NCBI RefSeq assembly: GCF_047495875.1
Contig: NC_092461.1
Location: 93,874,431 to 93,938,430 of the forward strand
Source: Pithys albifrons albifrons
Lineage: Eukaryota > Chordata > Aves > Passeriformes > Thamnophilidae
Direction: 5' to 3'
Length of the DNA stretch: 64,000 bases
Shown here: one piece after another, positions 1-13,545 of the stretch
Position numbering within the stretch: position 1 is the stretch's first letter
How the letters are laid out: every line of letters starts with the position of its first letter
The notes under the pieces: generated by a model
Told to the model about the DNA's origin: nothing
Seen by the model: only the letters and a program-made list of their open reading frames with translations
Database searches by the model: none
Program-made: the position numbers and the translations under genes

Positions 1-2079
1 TGACTCACGTAGGCCATTTGCAGCAGGTATGACAAAGTAAACACCTTTACTTGGTTCTCTGTCCTTTTATTTTTAAATTACATCCTTATGTGTCATTTGG
101 TTTTTCAGCTACATGTAGTTTCCACTCACTCTAGTTGAAATCAGTTGGAGCAGCAAAGTCTTCTGAAAATCCAATACCCCCCAAAACCAGGCTGACAAGT
201 AGAACTGCTGACTGCAGCCATTATCATTTTATTTCCCAATACTTGTGAACCACAGTCTCATATATCCATTTTAAATAGTGGGATGCCCATTGAAATCCTC
301 ATACAAGGCAGGATACTGCATTTTAGCCCTTTATTATCTCATGCTGCAGTCACTTTATTCAATTAACATACCCCTTCTTGTCAGACTACTTGATAATCCT
401 TGTTGGTCCTTTCCAACTCAGGACATTTTATTATTCTATGATTCAATGGGTGCAAAAAGGATCAAATAAGAGGATACGGGATGGGAGGGAAAAGAAAAAC
501 CATATTCTTATGCCACCTAAATTCTGGGCTTCACAATTCTTGCTCCCAAATAATGCAGATGTAATAAATTCTAGTTCTCTTATTAAGATAAACATTTCCT
601 GATATTTATTCTGCTTTACTTTTTCCTTCCTACTGTTTCAGTAAAACACTCTGATATACACACTGCTCAGGCTCACAATCTGCTTGTACTGGAGAACTGA
701 ACAAAATGGACTTTAAAGGATTTGCTTTCCACCTCTCAGCCTCCACCATATTTGCGATATCAGTGTAGGGTTTTTTTCTAAGTAATGAGTAATTTCTTTT
801 ATTCTGGTAGTGATAACTCTCTTAATAGTTCTCTCATGATAAACTTAATGCCTACAGAAACACATCCTTCTGTCCTTTTCCTGATGTGTTTCAGAATATG
901 AAATATTACCTGGTCTGAAGTAGGAGAATAGCTACTGAGGTCTAACTTTATTAAAGTATTCTGAGTTATTATTTTATTAATATACCCTGAATTTTATTAA
1001 AGAACATATTACATTTCTCTATTAGTGTCTGAGACTATTTTGGCGAAAGACAAGTATATGTATAGTATTCATTTCACAAATAGAGAACCTGAGACATTGA
1101 CATCCCTTTTTGAAGGTACAACAGAAAACTTCTTCATTCCTGCCTTGGAGCCTCGATCACAGAACTACACTGACAACTCAGTTCTTTCCATTTTTAGATA
1201 TACAGTATCTTGAAGACTTAATACAGACAAACTTATTACTGTCCTCACTGGAAGCCTGATATATGTAGTGACTTAGTCAAAATTAAACATAATGGCAACA
1301 ACTCATCCGATGCAACCACTGTTTCCAGGAAACATGACTTTCCTTTAACCATACAACAAATATATTTTGGAATGAGGTGACATAGGCAGACATACTACTA
1401 GCTGACAGGGAAAGACATGTTATTGCGCTTTTCAAAGCTGGAAGGGGGAAGGAAAGGAGAGGTCAGAAGAAAACCGGTCTTTTATGTGATTCTACTGTAT
1501 TAGTTGGTTAGCACGTTGCTTAGAAATGCTGAGAACATAGAGGTAGGTTCATGACACCAATGAAAATGTGTATGAGGTGCCTATAATTAAACCAGAAATC
1601 TGATAAGAATGGTATTGAACTATACATGAGCCAATATGTGCTCTGCCATAATTGTGCTTAAGTACTGTCCTGCTGAAAATACTCAGAAATTAAGTAACTA
1701 CTAACTTGAGCCAGCAAAAATAAAAGAACCACATTTTTTTTGTAAGGTTATTATTAAAGCAATAAACAGGAAGACTACAAATTACACAAATGCATAAATA
1801 TTTGCAGGCTCAAGTTTTAATACATAATGATGTAATACTCTATGTTGCAATGGACTATCACTGATGCTCACATCCATGAACATCTTATAATCAATATTTT
1901 GTTAAAAATTGCATACTACTAGGATAATCAAAGTCTTTGTGTTTCAAATTAACCCAACATAAAAAAGGCAACAAAGAAACATAAGATTCTGTCTCACTTG
2001 AGTGAGATACTAGTTACTCAAAAGCATACATATGTCCATAGCCTTTAGACAGATATACAAACATGTACAAACACATAGA
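1..2079. other. Unique AT-rich DNA, no gene seen
   Basis: This stretch is AT-rich with only short chance ORFs (the longest are about 60 to 75 codons, with no recognisable domain). I see no repeat family, RNA gene or splice-bounded coding segment in it. Confidence 0.6.
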
Positions 2080-2865
2080 GATTTTCCAGTCCAATCCCTG
2101 ATGTTCAGATTAGATCCAGTCAGAGAAGGTGCTCAAGGCCATGCTCAGTGAAGTTTTAATATCTTCAAATGTAGCAATACCACTGCCTCTCTGGGTACCT
2201 TTTGCAGTGTCTAGCCACTATCAAATGAAAAATGTTTTGCTTGCACTTCTTCAAAATTTACTGTGTTCCAGCCCATGCCTGTTGTCTCTAATACTTCTAT
2301 TTTGTACCTCTGAGAAGATTCTGTTTTGGTTTCATCTTCACTCTCCCTCTACATAGTAGAGTTTTTCGTACCTCAGATTCTCCTTGCATGCCATGTGCCT
2401 CAGCCTGTCTCCTGAACATCTTTGTGCTCATCCTCTAGTGTGTCCCTATCTCTTTTCTACTGGAGAGACAAGAAATGGACACAGCACTCCAGAAGTGTCT
2501 CACCAGGGCTGAACAGAAGTGAAGGATCAGCTCCTTCAACCAGCTGGAAATGCTCTTCCTGATGCAGATCAGAATGCTGTTGACCTGCCTTGTTGCAGGC
2601 TCATAGATAATATGTTTTCATGGCTCATAGACAACATAGGATGGAGCCTCAGGGCATTTTCTACAATGTTTCTTTTCCAGCTACTGGGTCCACTGTCTCT
2701 GCTGGTCCATAAAGTTGTTCCTCCCCAAGTGGAGATCTTGCAAATTCCATTTGAAATTCATGAGGTTCTTCTTAGTCTATTTTCCCACCTTATTTACATC
2801 CTCATTTCAGCTCTTCCCTCAGATGATTAGTCAGTTTGGTATTGTCCGGAAATGTGTGAAATGTA
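2080..2865 (-). mobile_element. Old CR1 LINE fragment, minus strand
   Basis: Read on the minus strand, this block has the landmarks of the CR1 reverse-transcriptase region and 3' part in degraded form. It contains text matching the usual avian CR1 words for primer-like passages ('cagcactccagaagtgtctcaccagg', quoted only in part: the 'cactccag..gtgtctcacca' core near 2484-2506), a 'ctcttcctgatgcag' block near 2551 and a 'gtattgtccggaaatg' block near 2839 that corresponds to the 'tcatcagcaaatttg' stretch of the intact copy at 31.39 kb. Many indels remove any reading frame, so this is an old copy. Ends are approximate. Basis: similarity seen against the better CR1 copies in this window. Confidence 0.7.
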
Positions 2866-3294
2866 ATGTATCCCATCTTCCAGTCATTAACTAAAAAAAA
2901 AAAATAACCCGCAAAAAAAAAAAAAACCAAACCAAAAAAACATTTAAAAGAAGTGACCTCAATATCTGCTAGGAGATATCATCACTAAGTAGCCTGGTAC
3001 CAGAGTAAGGAATGGTTGATCACCACAGTTTGAGCAATGAGATACAGTGAATTTTCAACCCATCTTATATCTCACAAATTTGACTCTAAGTACACAGTGA
3101 AAGGCTATGTTGAAACCATTACTTAAGCAAGTTGTTGAAGTATACAGGCCAGCTCCAGTCCCAAATGCAACAAGTGTGATAGAAATGTGAGAAACTGCTG
3201 GGCACTGCAAATCCAAAAAATGGCAAAGGGATTTGTGTACTCCAACTTGAGGCTAAACAAATAGGAAAGAATGTGAGAAACTATAACAGTGAAA
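2866..3294. other. Spacer with A-rich low-complexity run
   Basis: Two A runs separated by short C-containing interruptions lie at about 2891-2941. The rest is unremarkable AT-rich sequence between two CR1 pieces. Confidence 0.6.
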
Positions 3295-3534
3295 AGGAAT
3301 ACCAGGTTTAACTTAGATATATTAGGAAGAAATTCCTTACTCTGAGGGTGACAAGGTACTGGCACATGTTGTGAATATCCCAACCCTGGAAGTGCTCAAG
3401 GCCAAGATGATGGGACTTTGATGGGGCTTTGAGTAACCTGATCCAGTTGAAAATGTCCCTGCCTGTGGCAACAGGGTTGGAACTAGATGATCCTTATTAT
3501 CTCTTCCAACTCAAAACATTCTATGATTCTATGA
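3295..3534 (+). mobile_element. CR1 LINE 3' end, plus strand
   Basis: A 5'-truncated CR1 that keeps only the end of ORF2 and the 3' UTR. It contains 'aggaagaaattcctta' followed by the conserved 'ctggaagtgctcaaggccaag' word, the 'aacctgatccagt' and 'cttccaactc' words, and finishes with the CR1 terminal repeats 'attctatgattctatga' at 3518-3534. This 5' truncation is the normal fate of CR1 insertions. No target-site duplication is expected for CR1 and none was seen. Confidence 0.9.
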
Positions 3535-5956
3535 CTGCTTCTGGGGAGAAGACATCAAAAGACAGGGAAGTGCAGATTTACTGAGGTTAAGACCAAAATT
3601 ACCATATAAAGGTGAAAAAATCTGAAAAACCAGTTGAGCAAACAAAGAGTAAAAAGGAAAAGTCATTTGCCGAGTAAAAGGACAAAAAAATGAATATTGA
3701 AAAGGCAAAGAATATGATTGGACTGTCTTAGAATGTTGTTAAGGAGAAGCAAAGATGGTTCTGCGGCAGATGGGAATGAGAACTGGAAGTTGAGACAACA
3801 AAACTGGCAGGGCTGTGTCCTCACTGATGAAGGCAGTCTCATAGTACTTCAAGAACAGCAAAGCAGAATTGGGGACAGTAACCAGTCAAGTGTCCAGATC
3901 ACCAGATATGTCCATGGTGATGAGGCAGATGCACATGATCAGGCACAGATATATCAACAGTACAGCTTGGGCAAGAAACCCTCCACATTGCTCCAAACAA
4001 TGGGAGGCAGGAACCTTGATTATTTCAAAACTGTCATCTAGATCTTTCCCAGCAATCTGATCCAAGATGCCACAGCTGCATTAAATAAGATTTGGCCTTG
4101 AGCACTGGCAGCCAAAACCCTGGGAGGACACATGAAGCAAAACATTGCAGATCCCTTTCGTGCACTCATGGGCCTGATGAACCATGGAAGAGCCCTGCAC
4201 CTTATCAGTGTGGTCAGCAGTAGGGCAACAAACTTGTACTGACTGTACCCCATGTGCATGATCTGCTTCGCTGGTTGTTGGACCCAGTGCAGTGCCAAAA
4301 GGGACACACCAGATGCCTCTAATACAAGACAAACAGTAGCCAGTGCTTTCCTTATCTACATAGTCAGTCATCTCATGTAATGAAAAAGAACCAAATCAGA
4401 AACAATTAGCCTTATATATCTTTGAAAACACCTATAGAAAAAGTATCCTACACTTGCCCTCATCAAATAATATTTGTTTTCTCCTTGCATTCTTCCTGCC
4501 TTCCAATTGTCTCATAGATGTCCATAGACTTCTCCCTCTATTACAAGGAACTTGGTATCTCCAATCCTGTACAGGTGTGTAAGGATACCTGTTATCCAAG
4601 GACTTGCTTTCAAGTATTGCTTTTTGGAAGCATTATGTTTTATATATCTATCTATCTATATATATAATTTTTTTAGGTTTTATGTATAAAAAGTATGGTA
4701 ATTTTATTTCAAGTCACAGAAAGTGTATTAGAATTTTAGTATATTGACCTGAGAATGTCAATGTCGGGAATGTCAATACTACAGAAAACCTGTAAGTCTT
4801 TGATAATATTTGCATTATAACCTAATCAGAAGAGATAACAATATTAGAAGAGCACAGAAAGCCTTTTTCTTCACATCAATCCAGTCTACCCAGCAGTTTT
4901 AGGTGTAAATAATGTTGTGTAAGTGAGCTCTACAACATGTCCTTCACACCTACTAGTCTACAAAAAAAGGAGTGTATGTATTCTGAGGACATCAGTAACA
5001 GACTTCCTGAGGAGACTGTTGAATCTAAACCTTGATTTACTTTTTCTCTTTTCTTTTTCTCTTCCTTTAGTGGTTGCTGAACTTAAATGTACATATTCTC
5101 CAAAAGTACAATTCCTAGCACCAACACAAATTCATATAGTCTTCATATAGTCTTCATAATGTACAGATGACTGGCTCAGATTCACCATTTCCTAACAAAA
5201 AATAATTGTTGATGAGTCATACAAAGACCTAAGTGCAGTATTTGTTACATAACTTCTTATTTATGGGATTTTGTGCAGCACAAGCACTTTTCTTGAATTT
5301 ATACCATTAACATATACTATAATTTACATCATAATATATAATTTACATCATAATATATACCATCAATTTATACAATAAATATATAGGCCAATATCTATAG
5401 AGGTTAGTGTATATGTAGGTATATATATTTGATACTGTCATTTCTTAAAGTTTAAATATGAAAGGTGCATCTGTTGTATAGATTGATATAGAATTATAGT
5501 ACTTCCAAACTCTGCTATTACAAACTTTACCCCATCTCTCAGCCCTACTCTTATTACACCAAAAATATTTATGGACACAGAGCTTTGAGATACAAAGCAT
5601 CCACAGCAGCTCAGCTAAGTATAGGCTTTCATTGCAGCTGAGAGGGTAAGTATGGCATGTGCACATGTTGACATTGTTTTTCCAGAGAACCATGAAAAGC
5701 TAGGTCTGTTTTTTGGGTGTTTAATCTACTTGGCAATAAGTTTAGTTGGAGGTGCATAGTTACCTCCATACTTCAAGCTGTCATTTGTTCACCTATCCAT
5801 ACATAAGATTTTCTGTAAGATCACAAGCATGGTCCAGTTTGGACAGCCTGGTCTCTCTTCATCTAATTTTTGCAGGGATTAAGTACTATATTCTATGGAA
5901 ACGACAGGCAAGTCTTGTATTATTAGTATTACATAGGTCCTGAGCTGCTCAAATTA
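3535..5956. other. Unassigned region, partly less AT-rich
   Basis: About 3700-4370 is noticeably richer in GC than its surroundings and has overlapping ORFs on both strands (107, 89 and 96 codons). None shows a domain I recognise, and it may be an old transposon remnant. A short (TATC)n/(TA)n run lies at 4643-4667, and a 19-bp unit is tandemly doubled at about 5320-5357. Nothing else is supported. Confidence 0.45.
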
Positions 5957-6190
5957 GATAGAATCATAGAATCAGAATAGTTTTGGTTGGAAGGGAGCTT
6001 AAATCATCTAGTTCCAACATCCCACTGAGGGCAGGGACACCTCTCACTAGATCAGGTTGCTCAAAGCTCCATCCCATCTGGCCTTGAACACTTCCAAGGA
6101 TGGGGCATCCACAACTTCTCTGGGCAAGCTGTGCCAGTGTCTCATCACCCTAATAGTAAAATATCTCCTCCTGACACCTAGTAGCCTAGG
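5957..6190 (-). mobile_element. CR1 LINE 3' end, minus strand
   Basis: The plus strand starts with the reverse complement of the CR1 tail ('gaatcatagaatcag' near 5961) and runs into 'tttggttggaagggagctt'. The minus strand encodes the last residues of CR1 ORF2: a 'RHWHSLPREVVDAPSLEVF' stretch at about 6070-6150 is the same C terminus seen in the near-complete CR1 at 30.6 kb. The copy is 5'-truncated near 6190. Confidence 0.9.
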
Positions 6191-9100
6191 CTGTAGAGGT
6201 GAGTAAATAGTGCTGCAATGAGCTCTGCTGAGAACATCTCTATGCTGAATGAGATAAAATTTCTGGTGGATAAAGACGACAAAGAGTGCAGAAGAAAGAA
6301 ACAGGGAGATAAGTGACAGTGACACAAGCTGGTTTTACAAACCCTATTTATGTAAGTAGCTCTTAATGGGTCAACAAATTTTAAAAATTCACTGGAAATG
6401 GTGGCATGAATTAAGACCATCTACCTCAAGACTAAGCACTTGGATGATGACAAGTGATGCAAGCAATGATTCAAAGCATCAGGCCTTTAAAATATATGAA
6501 GATGGGAAATAAAAGAGACCTTAATCTGACATAAACTGACTCTTATTTACTCATAATTGTGAAGAATCATATTGACTGATTTAAAGCTCTGTGGACTCAA
6601 GCTCTGATTTAGAATGAATAGCAAAGTATTTGGGAAATGGGAAAAATAAATTAAATGAACTGTGCATTTTTACTAACCTTTTAATTAAAACAGGAAGCAC
6701 CATTTCTATGGAATTTATGTCCTGCTAACAGCCTGATTCATTTTAACCTGCAATGGAGAGAAGGCAAAGAACACTACCCTTCATCAAAGGGTTGAACCAG
6801 TATCTGAAGAGCAGACAGATGTGATCTCATAAGCCTCTGGATTTTTTCTCATCTCAGTGTGATTAAGTAAACAGAAGCAAACTGTTTGCTTTGTGTAAGA
6901 AATAGAAGGATTGTAAAAATGCTTTGGCTTTGCTTGGAATTCATCCAAACTAAGGAAATTATGTTTCTGTCTGTAGCAAAACTGACATTCCTCCTTTCAC
7001 CCATCACCCTCCCTCATGAAATCTTAAAATGTCAGCTTGAGCTGCCCACCTATACTCTCTGGAATTTTATTAAGTTAGTTATCAAAACTGCCTTCATTTG
7101 CATCTGCTATACAATTCCTATGAAGTAGGAGAAGGACATACACAGTCTCCTGAGTTGCCATTCACAAGAGATGGTGTGCATTTTATATAAGAAATGATGT
7201 ACCTTGCACTCCCACAACTTGAAATATGGTCTTTTTAAATTTTTTTAATACCAACATGTTGCTGCTTCTTTTCAAGTTTTTGTTCCCCATGGGAGCATTA
7301 TAGGATTTTTTCTTTTTCTTTTTTTTTTTTGCTACAAGAAGCTAAAGTAGAAGATCAAACAAAATAGCATGGATAGAACAGTCATTTATTTATCTTCTCT
7401 ATTTTAAAATACAAAATCCCAAACAAAACCAAACACGAACATTTTCTTACCTTTCAAGAATATATATTAAACAAAATGAATCAAAAAATTAAATTCTGCT
7501 TTAAAAATTCTTTATTTGTGATTCTGTTATATTTGAAGGGAGCCTACTATGAACCCTAACAATATTCAGATGGCTCTGAAGGTGAATTTCATTGAATTCC
7601 CCTTTGTATATGTATATGGAAATAACACTGGTTTGTATAAACAATGCCACAATTATTTTCCAATAACCACTTCATTTGGCAAAGTTGATCTTGGAGAAGA
7701 CCTGCCATGACAGTCGCAGAGATGGAACTGGTCTGTACAAGTAAATGTACATTAACCTAAGTGTCCTTTTACCATGCAAAATATAGGAGGTTGTCAATTG
7801 CTTAATACTTCAGCCATATCACCAGAACAAATGAGGTAATAAAATGGGAAAGAGAATATTTTCTACCATACTAGGTCTTTATTTGTTGTAAGACATGTGA
7901 GTGTGCAAAGCAACCAGAAGGGGTTGATCGATTTATTGATTCAGTCTTAGCCCTTATGAAGCTCAGGATTTCAAGACAGACTACTCTGAGCTATGCCATA
8001 CTTCTGAGCTGGTTTTGTGCTCTGTCATCAACAGCACAGGAACAGTAAGACACTGAACTGTAAAATAGGAGAAAAAAAAAAAAGAGAGAGCAAACATGTT
8101 AAGTAACAGCCATCAAAATGCACTTCCATCCTTTCAAGCTGTTTCCTCTGTTTTGATTTTAAATGTCTTTGAATGCTCTCAGTTTTCCCTACCTTTATTT
8201 GTATCATTATTCATGTGCTTTGTGTAGCAAAGGCTCTGTCATGTTTAAACTACTGCTAGTCTTTAAATAGTCAGCCTTGAAAATTAATTTCAGGCAAGGG
8301 TTTTGCAAAAATTATCTCAGCTTAGGCGGTTAAAATGAGTGGCCTAATTGTTGCAACCTCTTCCCCCCCACCCCCCCAAGAAATTCAGTCACACACACTT
8401 TTCTGATTGCAAGGATTAGGTTTACCATTTTTTCATGTTTTGCAGCTATAAGAGAGGAAAAATTAAAAACAATGTTGGACATAGGAACTGCAAGTCTTTT
8501 TCAACTTTTATGCTTAGCTGCTTCTAATTTTTCCAGTCAAAAAATAGGGACTTTTTTTGGTATTTTTGGTGGGGTTTGTGGGGTTTGGTATTTTTGGTGG
8601 TTTTTTGCTTGTTTTGGTTTTTTAGCTAAATGACTGTCTAATATGCCCTCAATCATTTAGGTGAGTATCTTATAATCACTGTATTTGCCCCACAGCACTG
8701 GCATCTGTGCTTCTCCAGAATCTTTGCACTACTTTATATTCTACAGTATAACTTGACAACTAAATTTCTTTCCAGTCAAACAAACAAACAGGAAAACCCC
8801 AGAACAGCATTGTGACTACTTCAGTGCCTGTGCAACTTTCCTGCTAGAAAGGAAAAAGAAGACGACTGAATGGGAGTCTTAGTAGATTTGTTCCTCTGGC
8901 TGAATGTTGCTACAGAACCAGAATTCCTCCTCACCTAACACATAGCATAAACATCAGTGTCAAAAGTATTTTCATTGTGATACTTGCTAAGCATGTTCTT
9001 CAGAATGGGAAGTTAACTTTTTCTCAGCCTGTTAAAGAAGGCTGCTCATGAAGGAAAATTTATTTGAGTTTGAGTTTCACATGCCTTTAAGAAAAGGTTG

Positions 9101-11855
9101 CCTTCCTAGGAAGAGTTAAACTGTGCAGATTAAATCACTCTCCTGAGTTTATGTTCCAGGAGAAAGTAAGGAACTAGTTTTCTAAATATGTTTCTGTCTA
9201 CAGTGGAATGTGTTAGTGGATTTATTTCTTTATTCTCTGTTCTCGACTGACTATTGATAGAAGGGCACAAGAGATACTGCTGACAATGGCAAATACCCCT
9301 CTGCCATCTTTGAGGGGTGTTGAGCAGAAAAAATTCTCATCTAGGACCTAGGAGCCTGGTACTCATAGACAAGGACCTTGGCAAGGGGATGTTAGCTGCA
9401 TCTTTGAGGGGATGAAAAGAGCTTATTTCTCGAGGTAGAGAGAAATGAGAAGGTTATAGTAATCTGGAAAATCTTGTGTATTAAGTCTGACAGTAAGAAC
9501 CTGATGGAAGAAGAAAGTAGAAGGAAAAGAGTGCCTTACAAGTTTTCTTTTTCAGATTTTCTGCTCTGCATCACCTACTCATTATGAGTTCTCTCAGTGT
9601 AAGCATTTAAGTATTCCAACTTGTATTCTAATGAAAACTTGTTTGTTTACAAGTCTTTGCTTTTCTTTAAGGAAGTCCTTCTAAGGAGAAAGGCCAGGAA
9701 GATCACTTACAAAGTCAATTAAATCTTCTGAAAAAATCTGTGTTCATCAGTGCCAACTCTAAACTTATCTAGAACATATTGTTACGTATGTGAAAGAATA
9801 CATTCAAAGTATTTAATTTACATGCATGGTCCCTGTAGAAACATACACAATCAGACAAGTTCTTTGTGAACACTTCTAGAGGGGTCATTCTGGAAAGATC
9901 TTAAAATTTTATATCAGGAATATATTTTTTGCTGTATTTTCAGTGTTCCATTCTACATATTTGTTCACATGGCATATTTGTTCAGTATTCAATGGAACAG
10001 GTTCCAAATCCAGACTCTTAAATGCTATTTATGTTCTGAAGCAACAGTAAGTATTTTGTTGAAGTTAAAAAAAGGGGAGAGGTTTCATAAATATTTATAT
10101 TATTTTATCATTATTGTAAGTTGTGTTGATGAAAAAACAGTTTTCTGATGCATTTGCAAATAAAAGGAAGTTATCATGGGGCCTCTCACCAGGTCCACAC
10201 TTCTCAGAAGTGTTTCAGATTTTTTCCAAAACAAAAACATAGGGCACTTCTCATAATGATGTGAAAAGAGAGACATCTTTCATTACTTCCAGCCTTCCCA
10301 TCAGACACAGTCTAGCCATATTAAAAATGTTTTCCTTCCTTTACCACATAAATTCTTTGAGCAGAACTAAGGATACTTCATGACAAAAAGGTATCAAGCC
10401 ACGAATAGAATTATTAAGAATTCTTAATAAGTTCCTTTAGTTAACCTTGTGAATATCTAGTCAAAGTTACACTGGTATTTGCTGGATATGGTATGAGTTA
10501 TATTGCTCCTAAAAGTCACCATATAAAGGCTGTGCCTGTAAGGCATTTCATTCCTTTTGGGGCTTTTTTTCCAAACAACCACAGATTAGACATCATAATT
10601 AAGTTGTTTGACCATGTCACTATTATTCACAGAACTGTAGAAATGTCTATAAAAGGCCAGGAAATCAGGCAGATTCCATACAACACCACAAAAATGTACA
10701 GGAAGCTGACCATTTATATGTGCAAAAGATTTCAGGCTCACAGCTTCAGTGAAATTATCCTGAGTTTGGTATCAGCTTCTGCTTCAAATTGTCCAACAAC
10801 ATTATTTAGCAAAATTTTCACTAATTTGATATATCCAACCGAAATGAGTAAGGAGACAAAGAAGAGCTCTTTTTCTTTATTACTTTTTTTTTTCTGAAAG
10901 TAGCCTGATGCTATGTGATATAAAATTTAGAAATTAATTTTGTCTCAATATTTTTGAAGAAGGTACAAGTCTAAAAATATCTGATTTAAAATTGTGACAG
11001 GTGAAGAAAATGGTAACAACTATCCCTTTTTCAGTTCTCCTCTGTCCTTTCCCATATTCAAGAATACAAGTAAAAGTGAGGTTGGATAAAGGAAAAGAGT
11101 GTGGAAAAGGACAAACCTCATGCTGAAGTAAAAATAAGAACAGATTAAAAGAAAAAATGTCAGCTGTAACTATTCTCAGGCTTTGGTGATCTTTACACAA
11201 AGTTAATTCCTTTATTTATTCAAGGATATGAGCTGATTCAAAGCAGATGAATTGTACAGTGTATAATCCAAACATTTCAACCACCTCAGGTCTTCTTTCC
11301 TATCCCGAAAGAATTCTAGAAATTCCCTTTCTGCTCTGATGATTTCCAGAAGAAGAGGAGCCTTTTGCTCCATTTTAGCTGGTATCTTACCTTCTCTCTG
11401 TTCCTGACCTTTCTGTGTGCAATGATTTATGGAGCAGAGAGAGGTTAAGAAGAGAATGCCAAGCACTACTCAACCATCAGACACTAACTTCAGATGACCT
11501 TTCCTGTAAATGGGCAATGTGAGGATGGCTCCTTTCATTCAGTTCACATACAAGAATAATTGTAAAATATAATTATTTAATAATCTGTCCTCTCTGCCAT
11601 GAAAAGCCCAAAGTTTGGATAGCACTTTAAGACAGTGCAAATAGCATGTATCTCTGCAGGTGACAGGATTTCATAGCTTCAGAAAGCATAGTTTTAGTTA
11701 GGTAATGTAATCTAATTTCCTTTGTCAAATGCAAGAGGATAACAAATTCTCCACTGTCTCAGCCCAGCACTTCACCTGAAATGAAGAGCATTGTCTGTCT
11801 ATAATATTCCTATCTGCTGATGTCTTATATTTGTATGAGGAAGCTGAAGTCATCA
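6191..11855. other. Long unique AT-rich region, no gene seen
   Basis: Nothing I can name lies in these 5.7 kb. Low-complexity spots are a T run at 7312-7331, an A/GA run near 8072-8090, a C-rich run near 8363-8380 and a G/T-rich imperfect repeat at about 8550-8625. A 134-codon plus-strand ORF at 10493-10897 ends in a Leu/Phe run encoded by poly-T and looks like chance. The region may hold conserved non-coding elements, which cannot be judged from one sequence. Confidence 0.5.
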
Positions 11856-12525
11856 GCATTTGTTAATGGATGATATATTTATATCTGGCAAAACTTTGGA
11901 GTTTAAAACTATTGAAGTGACCTCAAAGGATAAGTTAAGCCTGGAGTTCGACAGGATCCTCCTGTCCTGTTGGGTAAAATGGATCTTTGGGCATAAGATG
12001 TCAGGGCTGATCAAGTGGGACTTAAGCAAGCTAGAGTTGGTGGAGGAAAGGGCTGCCAAGATGATTGCAGTAGGTAAGCCAAGAGTCATTGCACCATCTG
12101 TGAGTGTCAATGCTAGTGGGAACATTTACACTGTTTCTGGGAGCATAGAGGGCTCAGGAGCATATCTGAAATGCTTATGCGCCAACACACGCAGCATGAG
12201 AAACATACAGGATGAACTGTAGAACTGTAAACGTTGATCAGCTTCCAGAGCTACAATATCATTGGCATTGGTGGGACTTGTTGGAATGAGTGATTGGAGT
12301 GCTGAGATGGAGGGCTATAGGCTGTCCAAGAGGGATAGGCAGGGCAAGTGAGGTGGAGGTATCGCATCATACTTCAGGAAGTATGGCAGGAAGTTTGAGA
12401 GCATGGCCCTCATAGTTAGTGACCATGTGAATGAGATCCTCTGGCGGAGGATTAGGGGGATGGAAAACAAAGGAGATATTGTAGGGGTTGTCTACTACTG
12501 GTTGCCCAGCCAGGAGGTAAGCACT
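11856..12525 (+). mobile_element. CR1 LINE internal (5'-side) fragment
   Basis: This plus-strand piece comes from the 5' part of a CR1: the ORF1/ORF2 junction and the start of the ORF2 endonuclease. The frame ending at 12220 carries 'LKCLCANTRSMRNIQDEL' just before a stop, equivalent to 'LKCMYTNARSMGNKQEELE' in the full CR1 at 33.35 kb. Downstream, broken frames give a tryptophan-rich passage, then 'RDRQGK', and finally the 'WRRIRG' and 'GVVYYWLPSQE' words equivalent to 'WARIRG' and 'GVFYRPPNQD'. The copy stops there: the rest of the endonuclease, the whole RT and the CR1 tail are missing. CR1 copies normally keep the 3' end, so this orphan 5' piece implies a later deletion or rearrangement. 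Confidence 0.8.
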
Positions 12526-13533
12526 GGTAACCAAAGCCATTTTCTGCTGAGAGGTAAACAAAGGAAAGCCCCTTCTCTAATAAATTCTCTTTAAAATTAT
12601 TTGGTCTCCTTTTGAGTGGAGTGGTTTTATTTGCTGCAGTTTGCAAAGGACTAGAGGTCCTTTTCAATTGAAATAGTCTCATTTTATTATAAATTTTCTG
12701 TTGATCTTTAAGTGAAAATATTTTGCCTGAATTAGCTTATTCCTTGCCCCTTCCTTCCAGTCCATTACCTCTCTGACTACATTTTCATGAGCTCTTTCTG
12801 TGGGGCAGATGACCACACTGCAGAGTGTAGTTGCCACAAATGCATCAGAGCAATTCCTGCTCATGCCTTTCCACTCTTTTGCCTCCCCAGCAATATATAT
12901 GAGTTTCATTGCTCTGGTGTATATTGTTATCATTTTCACTTTCTTAAACACAAAAATTCTGGGAACACAACCCCATCAAATATGCTATTTCCAGGTAAGT
13001 AACAAAGGAAAAGCAAGGAAGAGAGGGGAACAAAAGGAGTAAAGTGAAGACATTGAAAGCTGCCAGAAAAACTTCACTTCAATGGTTTGTGTTCACTGTA
13101 ATAGGTTAGGGGAAAAGTTGGGGAATCTAATGGACTGGCTTTCCTCTGTATTCCACTGTTATAAAGCAGGAGCAATGTGGGTGATCATAAGTTTGCAGGA
13201 GAGAGTTCACAGTGGTTACTGAATTTATGATTACCTACCGAGACGTAACAGAACAAGAAGTCTTTTTCATATCATTGACTGATAAGAGCTGCAGGGTTTT
13301 TTCATTTTCAGTTCTCAGGTACATTAAGAAATGTGCCTACCACATATATTAGGTCACTACTCTGTTTATTTTATAACTGGTAAACAACAGAAATGACAGA
13401 ATAATTGGCTCAGATCCATTTGATTTGGATCCACCTGGAATTACCCAGTCCAGTGTTCTCAAGCTGAATGTTACTATTAGGTCTCTGAAGTTTCATAAAT
13501 TTCCTGCTGGAAATATACAATTTGCTGCTCATT
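12526..13533. other. Unique region, no gene seen
   Basis: Only short overlapping ORFs (up to 90 codons) occur here, and none is recognisable. The stretch lies between the orphan CR1 piece and the 5S-derived SINE. Confidence 0.5.
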
Positions 13534-13545
13534 ATTGCTATTTCT
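13534..13545 (+). repeat. Target-site duplication, left copy (SINE)
   Basis: The 12-mer attgctatttct occurs here and again at 13869-13880, directly flanking the 5S-derived SINE. It marks a target-primed retrotransposition event. Confidence 0.9.

Noticed and set aside
10493..10897. 134-codon ORF as a host gene
   Set aside because: No recognisable motif, an AT-rich context, and a C terminus encoded by a poly-T run.
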